Shown here piece after piece: positions 17,033 through 25,816 of a DNA stretch of 64,000 nt. The stretch is taken from assembly GCF_044904605.1 (NCBI RefSeq), contig NZ_JADIKI010000023.1:372001-436000 (forward strand). The letters are read 5' to 3'. The position numbers were made by a program, and so were the translations under genes. Within the stretch, counting starts at the first letter, position 1, and each line of letters opens with the position of its first letter. This DNA comes from Dyella_B humi (lineage in GTDB: Bacteria; Pseudomonadota; Gammaproteobacteria; Xanthomonadales; Rhodanobacteraceae). The notes beneath the pieces were generated by a model that made no database searches, was not told the DNA's origin, and worked only from the letters and a program-made list of their open reading frames with translations.

Positions 17033-18358
17033 TCAGTTCGTTTTCAGCTGCAACGCAGGCTGCACGCGCGAAGCACGAAAGGTGGGATAAAGGCCCGCCA
17101 GCATGGTGGCAATCACAGACACCGCCAGGGTGAGCATCAGCAGGACAACGTCGACACGCGCCAGCGAGGCGATTTCCTTAGGCAATACCCAACTCACACT
17201 ATGCACACCCACCCAGGTGAGCAACAGGCCGAGCACGCCGCCGGTCAATCCGACGGTGGCCGCTTCAATCAGGAATTGCGAATAGATGGCCATACGTGGT
17301 GCGCCCAGTGCGCGACGCACGCCAATTTCCGAACTGCGGCGCAGGAATTTCGCCAGCAACAGACCGGCGGTATTCACCAGACAGGCCAACAGCAAGCCCA
17401 ACGCCACCATCAGCGAGATCTTGGTGTCGCTCGGCACGACGTGCTCGGCTTCCAGCCACGCAGGCAGATCGCGCAATCGATTGTTGACAGGCCAGTTGAA
17501 ACGACCAGCCGCCTTCTGATCGCGAAAGTAGCCATCCAGATAGTCTTTATAAGCCGATGCCGCAGCCTTGTCGTCCAGCTCGGCCATGTAGGAGATCCAG
17601 ACGCAAGAGGATTGCTGCAGACCGACGAAGCCCGAACCTTTGGGAATCTCCGAGCAATTGGTGTTGCCATCGTTGGGCATAGCCACGTCGATGGCGCGGG
17701 TAAAGGGCAGAAATACGTCTTCCTGCCCGGTTGTGAATCCGCCCGTGTTTACGACGTCATAGAACACCGGCTTGGGGTTCCAATCGCCCAGCACGCCCAC
17801 GACACGATAATCCTTGCCGTCGATGTCGATCGTCTTGCCCACGCTGTTGGTACCGCCAAACAGCTTCTGGTTGAGCTTGCCGCTGATCACTATCACGGCC
17901 GCGCGCTGCGCGTCGCCATCTGCGCCCCATGCGCTACCGAACTTGAACGGCACGTCGAGCATCGGGAAGAACTCGCTGTACACGGCATGGCCGCCAACGT
18001 TGATGGGATGCTTGCTTGCATCGGGCGGCACGATCGACGGCGACACGCGATACATGGCCGATTGAAACTTTGCGCGGTGCTCACGCATCAGCGCCACTGC
18101 ATCGGTGTAATCCATCGCTTCCGGCGGCTCGTTGTTGTTGGTACCGTCCGATTGCCCTTTCGGCCCCCAGATATCGATCTGCGGCACGAACAGTTGCGAA
18201 GACTTCCATGGAATCGGATCGCCCGACACAGCACGGAACACTGAATAGCTGGTCATGGACGCGGCGACGCCAAAGCCGACGATCAAGATCATCAGCATGG
18301 TGAGGCCAGGGCTTCTTTTCAGACTTCGTAGTGCCAGATCAAAGTAATAGCCCAACAT
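17033..18358 (-). CDS. MacB/FtsX-like ABC permease, type A, third pair (A3)
   Basis: This is a 441-residue protein from the ATG at 18358. Upstream in-frame codons overlap the end of B2 and do not match the family. N-terminal MLGYYFDLALRSLKRSPGL precedes a membrane segment and a periplasmic domain with FFPMLDVPFKFGSAWGADGD. The type-A cysteine pair is C-x16-C-V-W before MAELDD. The signature SEIGVRRALGAPRMAIY and the ending PALQLKTN are typical. A 49-bp gap separates it from B2. The stretch FRAVSGDPIPWKS resembles A1 and A2. Confidence 0.92.
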   Translation of the reverse strand: MLGYYFDLALRSLKRSPGLTMLMILIVGFGVAASMTSYSVFRAVSGDPIPWKSSQLFVPQIDIWGPKGQSDGTNNNEPPEAMDYTDAVALMREHRAKFQSAMYRVSPSIVPPDASKHPINVGGHAVYSEFFPMLDVPFKFGSAWGADGDAQRAAVIVISGKLNQKLFGGTNSVGKTIDIDGKDYRVVGVLGDWNPKPVFYDVVNTGGFTTGQEDVFLPFTRAIDVAMPNDGNTNCSEIPKGSGFVGLQQSSCVWISYMAELDDKAAASAYKDYLDGYFRDQKAAGRFNWPVNNRLRDLPAWLEAEHVVPSDTKISLMVALGLLLACLVNTAGLLLAKFLRRSSEIGVRRALGAPRMAIYSQFLIEAATVGLTGGVLGLLLTWVGVHSVSWVLPKEIASLARVDVVLLMLTLAVSVIATMLAGLYPTFRASRVQPALQLKTN

Positions 18359-18407
18359 AATTACCTCCCCGTTTCTATTGTTCGTTCCTGCGTAAGAACT
18401 TTTCCGT

Positions 18408-19634
18408 TCATACCGAACGCGTCGCTTCCACCGGCGGCACATGCGAAGCCCGCCATGCAGGAGCCAGCACAGCCCCTTGCCCCAGTAGCAAAAGCATCAC
18501 GACACCACTCACCACATAACCCGGCGCCAGCCTTCCCATCTCGAACTGGTTCATCAGCCAGAGGTTCAACACGATTGCCAGAAGGCCGCCCAGCGTGACG
18601 CCGGCCACACCGATCAAGAGGTTCTCAGTGAGGAAGTAGCTCAGAATGTCGTGCCGCGTCGCCCCCAACGCACGCCGCACACCGATCTGCTTGCGACGCT
18701 GGCCGACCCAGAAGCTGGTGAGCCCCACAATGCCGGCGCCCGTCACACCGAGCAGAATGATGCTGATCGCGCCCATCAAGATCGCCATGCCGCGATCGCT
18801 CTTGTACGCGACTTCGCGCACGTCACTGAAGGTTCGCACACCATCCTTCGGGCTGATCACGCGCATGCGGTTGGCTGCATACAAGCTCGCGCGAACACGG
18901 CCCGCCACGCTCAGCAACTGCCCTGGCTGTGCACGCACGATGTATTGCGTGGTACCGGTCAACCATTGAAAGGGCAGCAATGTGGAGCAATCCGCCCATT
19001 TCGCCATGCTGGTGTCCACGAACGGCGATTGCATGCGTTCGACCACACCGATGATGGTGCTTGGCCGATCGCTGGCATAAGCCAGCTTGCCTACCGCGGA
19101 ACCATTCGGGAAAAGCTGCTTGGCCAGATCACGGGTGATGATGATGACGGGAGCGGCGATCTTGTCACGCGGCCCAAGTTGGCCTATCTCGTCCGCGAGG
19201 AAGTTGCGACCCTCGACGAGTTTCAAGCCCAACGTGGACAAGCTGTTTTGATCCACGAAATAGATGGCCGTGGCGGACACAAATTTTCGCTTGTCGGGGT
19301 TATGGCCAATACCGTAGGTAACACCGTCCCCGCTCAACGGATAGCTGTTGCTGGCGTAGGCATCGGCGACGCCCGGCATTCTTCGCAACGTATCGAGATC
19401 CGCTGCCATTAACGATGCAATCTTGCCGGACGCGGGCTGGCCAACCCATTGGTTGTGCACCATCAGCAAGTCTGCCTCGTCCAAACCAGTAGGTTGGGAC
19501 AGATGCACCAGCCGCTGGTGGATGATGAATAGCGCATTGCAGACAATGGCCAGCGTCAGCGCAATCTGCAATGCAATCAGCAAGGTGCCGGCCTTGTGAT
19601 GGCGAAGCGTGGCGAGGATCGGGCGAATTTGCAT
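18408..19634 (-). CDS. MacB/FtsX-like ABC permease, type B, second pair (B2)
   Basis: This is a 408-residue protein from the ATG at 19634, with MQIRPILATLRHHKAGTL parallel to the start of B1. The ATG at 19640 is too close to the gagg site. The first membrane segment has AIVCNALFII, and the periplasmic core has LGLKLVEGRNFLADE. The FtsX signature is RKQIGVRRALGATRHDIL. It ends PAWRASHVPPVEATRSV, sharing VEATR with B1. It starts 10 bp after A2. No ATP-binding motif is present. Confidence 0.92.
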   Translation of the reverse strand: MQIRPILATLRHHKAGTLLIALQIALTLAIVCNALFIIHQRLVHLSQPTGLDEADLLMVHNQWVGQPASGKIASLMAADLDTLRRMPGVADAYASNSYPLSGDGVTYGIGHNPDKRKFVSATAIYFVDQNSLSTLGLKLVEGRNFLADEIGQLGPRDKIAAPVIIITRDLAKQLFPNGSAVGKLAYASDRPSTIIGVVERMQSPFVDTSMAKWADCSTLLPFQWLTGTTQYIVRAQPGQLLSVAGRVRASLYAANRMRVISPKDGVRTFSDVREVAYKSDRGMAILMGAISIILLGVTGAGIVGLTSFWVGQRRKQIGVRRALGATRHDILSYFLTENLLIGVAGVTLGGLLAIVLNLWLMNQFEMGRLAPGYVVSGVVMLLLLGQGAVLAPAWRASHVPPVEATRSV

Positions 19635-19644
19635 GCTCATCGCC

Positions 19645-20961
19645 TCAATTGGATTTGAGCTGCCACGCGGGTTGTACCCGCGATGCGCGCCAGGTGGGAT
19701 AAAACGCGGCGGCCAAGGTGGCCGTCACGGCGACGAGCAAGGTCAAGCCCACCAGCGCGATGTTGATATGCGCAAGCCGCGCAATATCCGGTTCGAATAC
19801 CAGGCCGATGCTCAGCACGCCGACACCGGTAAAAAGCACGCCTGCCACGCCGCCACTGATGCCGACCATGGCCGCCTCAGCGAGGAACTGCGCCCAGATT
19901 TCGCGCCGCGAAGCGCCCAGTGCACGACGCACCCCGATCTCCGCCGAGCGACGCATGAATTTCGCCAGCATCAAGCCGATGGTGTTGACCAGGCAGACCA
20001 GCAGAAAACCCAGCGACAACAAAAGGGAAATGCGCGCCTCGGGCGGCACCACCTTTTCGTAATCCAACCATTGGGTGAGGTTGCGCAAGGTGATGCTGGG
20101 TGGCCAGTGGAAACGCCCGGCGTGGGTCTGATCGGCCGCATAGCCTTCCAGATAATCGCGATAAGCCTTCGCTGCATGGGCGTCCGGCAGTTCCACCCAG
20201 TAGGACACCCACGCACAATCCGATTGCAACCAACCGTCATAGCCAGGCTTGCGTCCAGCGCTGCCGTAGCAATTGTTGTTGCCGGCGGTATCCGTTTGTA
20301 TGTCCACCGCGCGCGTGAACGGCAGGAAGAAATCCGGCGGATCGGTAAAACCGTTGGAATTGTTCACGTCGTAGAAGCGAGGGCGCGGATTCCAATTCGC
20401 CACGACACCCACGATTTCGTAATCGTGATCGCCCAGGCGCACCGTGCGGCCAATGCTATTGGCGCCACCGAACAGCTGCTGATTGAGTTGCTCGCTGATC
20501 ACCACCACGGCGGCGCGCGCTTCGTCTTGCGCAGCGTTCCAACTACCGCCATAGACGAACGGCACCTCGAACATCGGAAAGAAATCGGCGCTGGCGGCAT
20601 AACCGCTTACGGCAAACGGTTCACTCGACGCGCTATCCGGAACGAGGGTGAAGTTGACGGGATAGATCGCGGTCTGGCGCTTTGCCTTGTGCTCGCGCAT
20701 CAAGGCAATGGTGTCGGTATAAGTGAGCGCGTCGGGAAGGTCCTGTCCCTGAGCGCGGGCTTCCGGCCCCCAGATATCGATTTGCGGCGCGAAAAGCTGC
20801 GCGGATTTTTCCGGGAACGGATTGCCCGATACAGCACGGAAAACGGCATAAGTGGTCATCGACGACGCCACGCCCACGCCAATGGCAAGCACCATCAGCA
20901 CCGTGAGGATCGGATTGCGCCGCAGGCTGCGCAGGCCAAGACGGAGATAGTGAGCGAGCAT
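19645..20961 (-). CDS. MacB/FtsX-like ABC permease, type A, second pair (A2)
   Basis: This is a 438-residue protein from the ATG at 20961 (MLAHYLRLGLRSLRRNPIL). A GTG three codons upstream is also in frame but less well placed behind the gggag site. The periplasmic domain includes FFPMFEVPFVYGGSWNAAQD, and the cysteine pair is C-x17-C-A-W then YWVELPD. The FtsX part has AEIGVRRALGASRREIW and ends PAWQLKSN, as in A1. It follows B1 by 40 bp. A1 and A2 look like the most recent duplicates in the A series by N-terminal, C-terminal and motif similarity. Confidence 0.92.
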   Translation of the reverse strand: MLAHYLRLGLRSLRRNPILTVLMVLAIGVGVASSMTTYAVFRAVSGNPFPEKSAQLFAPQIDIWGPEARAQGQDLPDALTYTDTIALMREHKAKRQTAIYPVNFTLVPDSASSEPFAVSGYAASADFFPMFEVPFVYGGSWNAAQDEARAAVVVISEQLNQQLFGGANSIGRTVRLGDHDYEIVGVVANWNPRPRFYDVNNSNGFTDPPDFFLPFTRAVDIQTDTAGNNNCYGSAGRKPGYDGWLQSDCAWVSYWVELPDAHAAKAYRDYLEGYAADQTHAGRFHWPPSITLRNLTQWLDYEKVVPPEARISLLLSLGFLLVCLVNTIGLMLAKFMRRSAEIGVRRALGASRREIWAQFLAEAAMVGISGGVAGVLFTGVGVLSIGLVFEPDIARLAHINIALVGLTLLVAVTATLAAAFYPTWRASRVQPAWQLKSN

Positions 20962-21001
20962 GCTGATCACTCCCTCCCCTTGCGGGCCGACGAATGCATG
21001 C

Positions 21002-22234
21002 TCATACCGGTCGCGTCGCCTCTACTGGTGGCACGCGCGATGCGCGCAATGCTGGTGCGAACACCGCGCCTTGGCCAAGCAACAGCAGGATCACCACACC
21101 GCTCAGCACATAAGCCAGCGGCATCACCTTCAATTCGAAGCGCGTCACCAGCCAGAGGTTCAAGCCAAATGTCAGCAGCACGCCGATCGCGATGCCGCCC
21201 AGGCTGATCAGCAGGTTCTCCGTCAGGAAATAATGCAGGATGTCGCGATGTGTGGCGCCCAGTGCACGGCGCACACCGATTTGTCGACGGCGCTGACCGA
21301 CCCAGAAGCTGGTGAGGCCGACGATGCCGGCACCGGTAATCGCCAGCAGCACAACGCAGATGATGCCCATAAGTATGGCCATGCCTCGGTCGCGCTCGAA
21401 GGCGCGCTCGCGCACTTGAGCAAAGCTGAGGAGGCCATCCTTCGGATCGATCATGCGCATGCGATTTTCGGCGTACAGCGCTTTGGGCGCTTCGTGCATG
21501 GCGGCCTCTAGCTGGCCCGGCTTGGCACGCACGAGATAGCGCACACCCACTGGCATAGCCAGACGTATGGGCCAGATCATCGACTGACCCGCGTATGGCG
21601 CGCTCCACGTATCGACGTCCTGCCGATGTAGGGTTTCCACGATGCCGATGATGGTGGTCGGCGTGCTGCTCATGGAATAGAACGCTTTTCCGAGCGCATC
21701 GCCCTTGGGGAACAGCTTGTCGGCCAGTGTCTTGCTGACAATGGTGACGGGTGGAATGACGTTCTCGCGGTTGCCCAGGTTGAGCACTTCGTCCGCGCGG
21801 AAATCCCGCCCCGCAATCAACTTCAGGCCGAGCGTGCGCAGAAACTGTTCGTCGCCGGTATAGACCGATGCGTCGGTGGTTGGCTTGACCTGCTCCGGCG
21901 TCATGGTGATGAAGTTGTCCCATCCACCGGCGCTCATTGGGTAGTTGTTGCTGGGCGTGGCATCTTGCACGCTAGGTAATTGCCGCAAGACTGCGAGATC
22001 TTGCTTGACCTTGGCGGCTGCCTCCTCCGTTGAATACTCCTCGCCCCACATGTTTGAAATCACGAACAGGTTAGCTTCATCCACGCCGCTGGACTCGGAC
22101 AGATGCGACAGACGCTGATGGATGATGAACAGTGCGTTGCAAACAATCGCCAGGGTCAGCGCAATCTGCAGGGCGATCAGCAGGGTGCCGGCCTTGTGGC
22201 GGCGCAGGGCGGCGAGTATCGGTTGAATCTGCAT
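21002..22234 (-). CDS. MacB/FtsX-like ABC permease, type B, first pair (B1)
   Basis: This is a 410-residue protein beginning MQIQPILAALRRHKAGTL. The first membrane segment contains AIVCNALFII, the periplasmic core LGLKLIAGRDFRADEV and the FtsX part RRQIGVRRALGATHRDILHYF. It ends PALRASRVPPVEATRPV. It is 15 bp downstream of A1 and closely similar to B2 over its whole length. As in every copy, one N-terminal and three C-terminal membrane segments flank one periplasmic domain, the MacB layout without the fused ATPase. Confidence 0.92.
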   Translation of the reverse strand: MQIQPILAALRRHKAGTLLIALQIALTLAIVCNALFIIHQRLSHLSESSGVDEANLFVISNMWGEEYSTEEAAAKVKQDLAVLRQLPSVQDATPSNNYPMSAGGWDNFITMTPEQVKPTTDASVYTGDEQFLRTLGLKLIAGRDFRADEVLNLGNRENVIPPVTIVSKTLADKLFPKGDALGKAFYSMSSTPTTIIGIVETLHRQDVDTWSAPYAGQSMIWPIRLAMPVGVRYLVRAKPGQLEAAMHEAPKALYAENRMRMIDPKDGLLSFAQVRERAFERDRGMAILMGIICVVLLAITGAGIVGLTSFWVGQRRRQIGVRRALGATHRDILHYFLTENLLISLGGIAIGVLLTFGLNLWLVTRFELKVMPLAYVLSGVVILLLLGQGAVFAPALRASRVPPVEATRPV

Positions 22235-22249
22235 GCTTGCTTCCTCGCC

Positions 22250-23560
22250 TCAATTGGATTTCAGCTGCCAGGCCGGCTGCACCTGCGCAGCCCGCCAAGC
22301 GGGATAGAACGCAGCCGCCACGGTGGCGAAAATGGCCACCACCAGCGTCATACCCACTAGCGAAATGTCCAGATGCGCCAGCTTCGCGATCTCGGGTGCA
22401 AACAGCAGCCCCACGCCGGACATGCCTATTGCCGTCAGCAGCAAACCCAGCAAGCCGCCGGCCAGACCGACGGCGGCGGCCTCGACCAGGTACTGCGCAT
22501 AGATTTCATGACGAGTCGCGCCAAGTGCGCGGCGCACACCAATCTCGCCAGCACGGCGCAGGAATTTGGCCAGCAACAGCCCGATCGTGTTGACCAAACA
22601 GATGGCGAAGAAACCTGCCGCCACCGTCAGCGAAATACGACTTTCGGGCGGCACAACCTTCTGTTGCTCGAGCCATTCCATCACGTCACGCAAACGCACA
22701 TTGGACGGCCACGCAAAGCGTCCCGCGTGCTGTTGATCGGCCGCGTACGCCTCGAGAAAATGGCGATAGTGCGCGACGTCAGCGGCCGTATCCAGTTCCA
22801 CCCACGGCATCAGCCATACACAGTTGCTTTGCAACCATTGATCATAGGTAGTGAAGGTCAGGTGGCCGCGGCAGCTATTCCTACCGAAGGTATCGATCTT
22901 CAGATCAAGCATGCGATTGAGCACCACGTAAAAATCGGGCGGATCGTTGAAGCCGCTTTCGCCCCAGACTGCATAGAAGCGGGGCGAGGGATTCCAATGT
23001 TTCGTTACGCCGACGATTCGATAGTCATGTCCCGACAGCGTGATTTCCTTCCCCACGCTATTGGCTCCGCCGAACATGCGCTGATTGAATTCCTGCGAGA
23101 GCACGACCTCGGTCGCCCTCTGCTCGTCATCACCGCCGCTCCAGCCGCTGCCGTACGAAAACGGCACGTCGAACATCGGAAAGAAATCGCTCATCACGGC
23201 ATAGCCGCTGGCGGCCACTGGCACACTGTTGGCGCGGAACGGCAGAGCAGACAGCATCACCGGATAGATGAGCGTCTGACGCGATGCTTGGTGCGCCCGC
23301 ATCAAGGCTATGGCATCCGTATATGTCAGCGCACCGGCCGGCTCGCCTTTTTCATTCTGCTGCGGCCCCCACGCGTCGACCTGCGGCACGAACAATTGCG
23401 CGGATTTTTCCGGTATCGGATTGCCAGACACCGCGCGAAATACCGAATAGGTAATCATCGACGCAGACACACCGAAACCGATGGCCATCACCATCAGCGC
23501 GGTGAGCATAGGGTTGCGCCGTAGACTGCGTAGGCCGAGCTGGAGGTAGTAGGCGAACAT
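22250..23560 (-). CDS. MacB/FtsX-like ABC permease, type A, first pair (A1)
   Basis: This is a 436-residue protein beginning MFAYYLQLGLRSLRRNPML. The first membrane segment (about 20-42) is followed by a periplasmic domain of about 240 residues with FFPMFDVPFSYGSGW. The A-type cysteine pair is C-x16-C-V-W before PWVELD. Three membrane segments at about 288-315, 338-365 and 385-420 enclose the signature GEIGVRRALGATRHEIY. It ends PAWQLKSN. It is the first permease after the ATPase gene, separated from it by 106 bp that hold a strong hairpin. Confidence 0.92.
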   Translation of the reverse strand: MFAYYLQLGLRSLRRNPMLTALMVMAIGFGVSASMITYSVFRAVSGNPIPEKSAQLFVPQVDAWGPQQNEKGEPAGALTYTDAIALMRAHQASRQTLIYPVMLSALPFRANSVPVAASGYAVMSDFFPMFDVPFSYGSGWSGGDDEQRATEVVLSQEFNQRMFGGANSVGKEITLSGHDYRIVGVTKHWNPSPRFYAVWGESGFNDPPDFYVVLNRMLDLKIDTFGRNSCRGHLTFTTYDQWLQSNCVWLMPWVELDTAADVAHYRHFLEAYAADQQHAGRFAWPSNVRLRDVMEWLEQQKVVPPESRISLTVAAGFFAICLVNTIGLLLAKFLRRAGEIGVRRALGATRHEIYAQYLVEAAAVGLAGGLLGLLLTAIGMSGVGLLFAPEIAKLAHLDISLVGMTLVVAIFATVAAAFYPAWRAAQVQPAWQLKSN

Positions 23561-23617
23561 GGGGATGTGTTCGATCTCGATGTGAAAGTTTTTGGCGAGG
23601 TTGGCACCTCACCCCAG

Positions 23618-23655
23618 CCCTCTCGCCCATCCTTAATCAAAGAGGGGCGAGAGGG
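23618..23655 (-). other. Hairpin between ATPase and first permease
   Basis: The perfect 11-bp arms ccctctcgccc (23618-23628) and gggcgagaggg (23645-23655) enclose a 16-bp A/T-rich loop. Located inside the otherwise tightly packed operon, it may be an RNA processing or attenuation point that sets the ATPase level apart from the permease level. No T-run follows. Confidence 0.5.
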
Positions 23656-23666
23656 AGCGAAGAGCG

Positions 23667-24389
23667 TCAGCCGCGAACTTGACCCGCAGCCGCGGTGTAC
23701 GCGGTGTGGAAACGCGGATCTTCGGCAAGATCCACCACCTGACCGTCGATGATGTGCACGTTGCGCTGTGCGCGTGCGGCCAGTTCCGGATCATGCGTCA
23801 CCATCACGATGGTGGCGCCTTCGCGATGAATTTCTTCCAGCAGTTCGAGCACGCCGCGTGCCATTTGCGTATCCAGGTTGCCGGTGGGTTCGTCGGCGAG
23901 CAGCAGGCGCGGGCTGCCGGCCAATGCACGTGCGATGGCTACGCGCTGCTGCTGACCGCCGGAAAGTTCGGCGGGATAGTGCTTAGCGCGCGAGGCCAGA
24001 CCGACTCGCTCCAGTGCGCCCATGATGCGTTCCTTGCGCTCCGGCCCCTTCATGCCGCGATAGCGCAGCGGCACTTCCACGTTGTCGAACACGTTGAGAT
24101 CGGGAATCAGGTTGAACGCCTGGAAGATGAAGCCGATTTTTTCGTTGCGAATCTTCGAGCGCGCGTTGTCGTCCAGACGGCTCACTTCAACACCATCGAG
24201 GTGATATTCGCCACCCGTGAAGGTTTCCAGCAGACCGGCGATGGTGAGGAAGGTGGTTTTACCCGAACCGGACGGCCCGGTCACGGCGACGAACTCGCCT
24301 TCCTTCACGTCGATGTTGAAATCGCGAAGCGCGTACGTTTCCACGACTTCGGTGCGGTAGACCTTGGAGAGATGCGTCATCTTCAGCAT
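23667..24389 (-). CDS. ABC transporter ATPase, MacB/LolD type
   Basis: This 240-residue, single nucleotide-binding domain has Walker A GPSGSGKTT (about 38-46), a Q-loop in FIFQAFNLIP, signature LSGGQQQRVAIARAL, Walker B LLLADEPTGNLD and H-switch MVTHDPELA. It belongs to the MacB/LolD/FtsE-like class that powers mechanotransmission permeases with FtsX domains. It is the only ATPase gene near twelve permease genes, so it must either serve all pairs in turn or form alternative complexes. It lies 29 bp after the membrane-fusion protein gene. The protein is cytoplasmic and membrane-associated. Confidence 0.96.
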   Translation of the reverse strand: MLKMTHLSKVYRTEVVETYALRDFNIDVKEGEFVAVTGPSGSGKTTFLTIAGLLETFTGGEYHLDGVEVSRLDDNARSKIRNEKIGFIFQAFNLIPDLNVFDNVEVPLRYRGMKGPERKERIMGALERVGLASRAKHYPAELSGGQQQRVAIARALAGSPRLLLADEPTGNLDTQMARGVLELLEEIHREGATIVMVTHDPELAARAQRNVHIIDGQVVDLAEDPRFHTAYTAAAGQVRG

Positions 24390-24418
24390 GAGTTTTATCC
24401 TTCGGTTGGTGTTTGCCG

Positions 24419-25690
24419 TCAGCGGCTGATCACGACGCGCTGTGCGCCTTTGAAATTGTCGGTACCGGAGATCACGATGTTGTCGCCTTCTTTCAGACCT
24501 TCGAGAATCTCCACTTTGTCGATGCTGCTTTCGCCCGCGCGGATCGGCGTCTTGGTGGCGATGCCATCGCGCACGACGTAGGCGTAGCTACCGCCAGATT
24601 CGTCCACGAAAGAACCGCGCTGCACGGTGAGCACATTTTCGCGATGGTCGAGCAGGATGCGTACGGACAGACGCTGGTTCTGGCGCAGTTGCTTGGGCGT
24701 GCCGCCTTCGAAGCGCACACGCGCGGCCACTTCGCCGTTTACCACTTCGGGCGAGATCGCGCTGACCAGGCCTTTCCAGTTGTTGCCGTTGCCGCTGATT
24801 TCGCCACCCATGCCCACGGCAAGGTCGCGCGCGAAGCTTTCCGGTACTTTCACTTCCACTTCCAGCGCGGACAGATCGATCACGCTGAGTAGTTGCGCAT
24901 CTTTCGCCACGGTGGCGCGTTCGGCGATGAAGAGCTGGCCGACCTGGCCGTCGACCGGCGAGCGCACGTTGAGGTTGTCCACCTGCCGTTGCAGATCCTG
25001 CACTAGCAGTACCTGGCGGTCGTGCGCGAGTTTTTTGGCCTTGATGTCGAAAGTGCCGGTGTTGTTGTCGAGATTGAGATCGGCCTGCGCATGCGACAGG
25101 GCGATTTTTGCCTTGGTCAGCGTGTCCTTCGCCTTGTCCACGTCCATCTGCGGCACGCCGCCGAGTGTGTAGGCCTTCTGGTAGCGGTTGAAATCACGCT
25201 CGGTGGCTTCTTCGTCGATCTTGGCGTTGTCGTAGCCCTTCTGCATTTCCGATTGCTTCTTGCGCGCATCGATCTGCGCGCGCAGATAGTCGACTTCCAT
25301 CGCGTCGGCGTTGGATTGTTCCTGCGCAAGTTTGTTGACCAGTTCTGGGCTGTCGATGACTGCCAGCACCTGGTTTTTCTTCACCGTATCGCCCGCGTGC
25401 ACTTTCAGCGTCACGGCGCCGCCGTAAGTGGCGTACATCGTGGGGCTCACCGCGGCTACCACCTGGCCTTCGGCCGCGATATCACGCACGAAAGGACCGC
25501 GCTCCACGGTGGCGAAGGCCAGACGTGAAGCGCTTACTGAAGAGTCGGCAGAAAACAGACGCGTGATGCCCGGCAGGAGGAAGGCCAATACGATCACAGC
25601 GGCCACGGCACCGCCGATCCATAGAAGCTTTTTCCTGGGATTGGCCTTGACCGAGATCAGGCGGTCCTGGGCGGAAGTGTCACGAATCAT
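24419..25690 (-). CDS. Periplasmic membrane-fusion protein (HlyD/MacA-like)
   Basis: This 423-residue protein has one membrane anchor (about 22-44, WIGGAVAAVIVLAFLLPG). A lipoyl-type half-motif (GGAVTLKVHAGDTVKKNQVLAVID, about 90-113) precedes a coiled-coil hairpin (about 115-225, many Lys/Glu/Gln). Then come the second lipoyl half (NVRSPVDGQVGQLFIAERATV) and beta-barrel and membrane-proximal domains. Such adaptors connect an inner-membrane ABC pump to an outer-membrane channel of the TolC type. No TolC-like gene is visible in the window. It is the first gene of the locus, 45 bp downstream of the sigma-54 promoter element. Confidence 0.94.
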   Translation of the reverse strand: MIRDTSAQDRLISVKANPRKKLLWIGGAVAAVIVLAFLLPGITRLFSADSSVSASRLAFATVERGPFVRDIAAEGQVVAAVSPTMYATYGGAVTLKVHAGDTVKKNQVLAVIDSPELVNKLAQEQSNADAMEVDYLRAQIDARKKQSEMQKGYDNAKIDEEATERDFNRYQKAYTLGGVPQMDVDKAKDTLTKAKIALSHAQADLNLDNNTGTFDIKAKKLAHDRQVLLVQDLQRQVDNLNVRSPVDGQVGQLFIAERATVAKDAQLLSVIDLSALEVEVKVPESFARDLAVGMGGEISGNGNNWKGLVSAISPEVVNGEVAARVRFEGGTPKQLRQNQRLSVRILLDHRENVLTVQRGSFVDESGGSYAYVVRDGIATKTPIRAGESSIDKVEILEGLKEGDNIVISGTDNFKGAQRVVISR

Positions 25691-25734
25691 GATGCAGTCC
25701 TTGGCCGCGGACAGTGCGGCCCCTGATCATGATC

Positions 25735-25750
25735 AGCAATCTGCGTGCCA
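25735..25750 (-). promoter_or_regulatory. Sigma-54 (-24/-12) promoter of the permease locus
   Basis: On the minus strand the sequence reads TGGCACG-CAGA-TTGCT, which matches the sigma-54 consensus TGGCACG-N4-TTGCW at every defined position. It lies 45 bp upstream of the membrane-fusion protein start codon. Transcription would begin near 25724, inside the palindrome tgatcatgatca (25724-25735). Confidence 0.9.
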
Positions 25751-25816
25751 GTGCCGAGATGGCAATTTAGAGTATTTTAATCAATCACTTGCATGCATCA
25801 TCGCACCAACACCGGC

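Noticed and set aside
19609..21207. Plus-strand open frame of 532 codons opposite permeases A2 and B2
   Set aside because: Same antisense-shadow character, spanning two minus-strand genes and their spacer.
25724..25735. tgatcatgatca as a repressor operator
   Set aside because: It overlaps the expected transcription start and could be a repressor site, but a palindrome of this kind is also common by chance; no second copy was found in the window.
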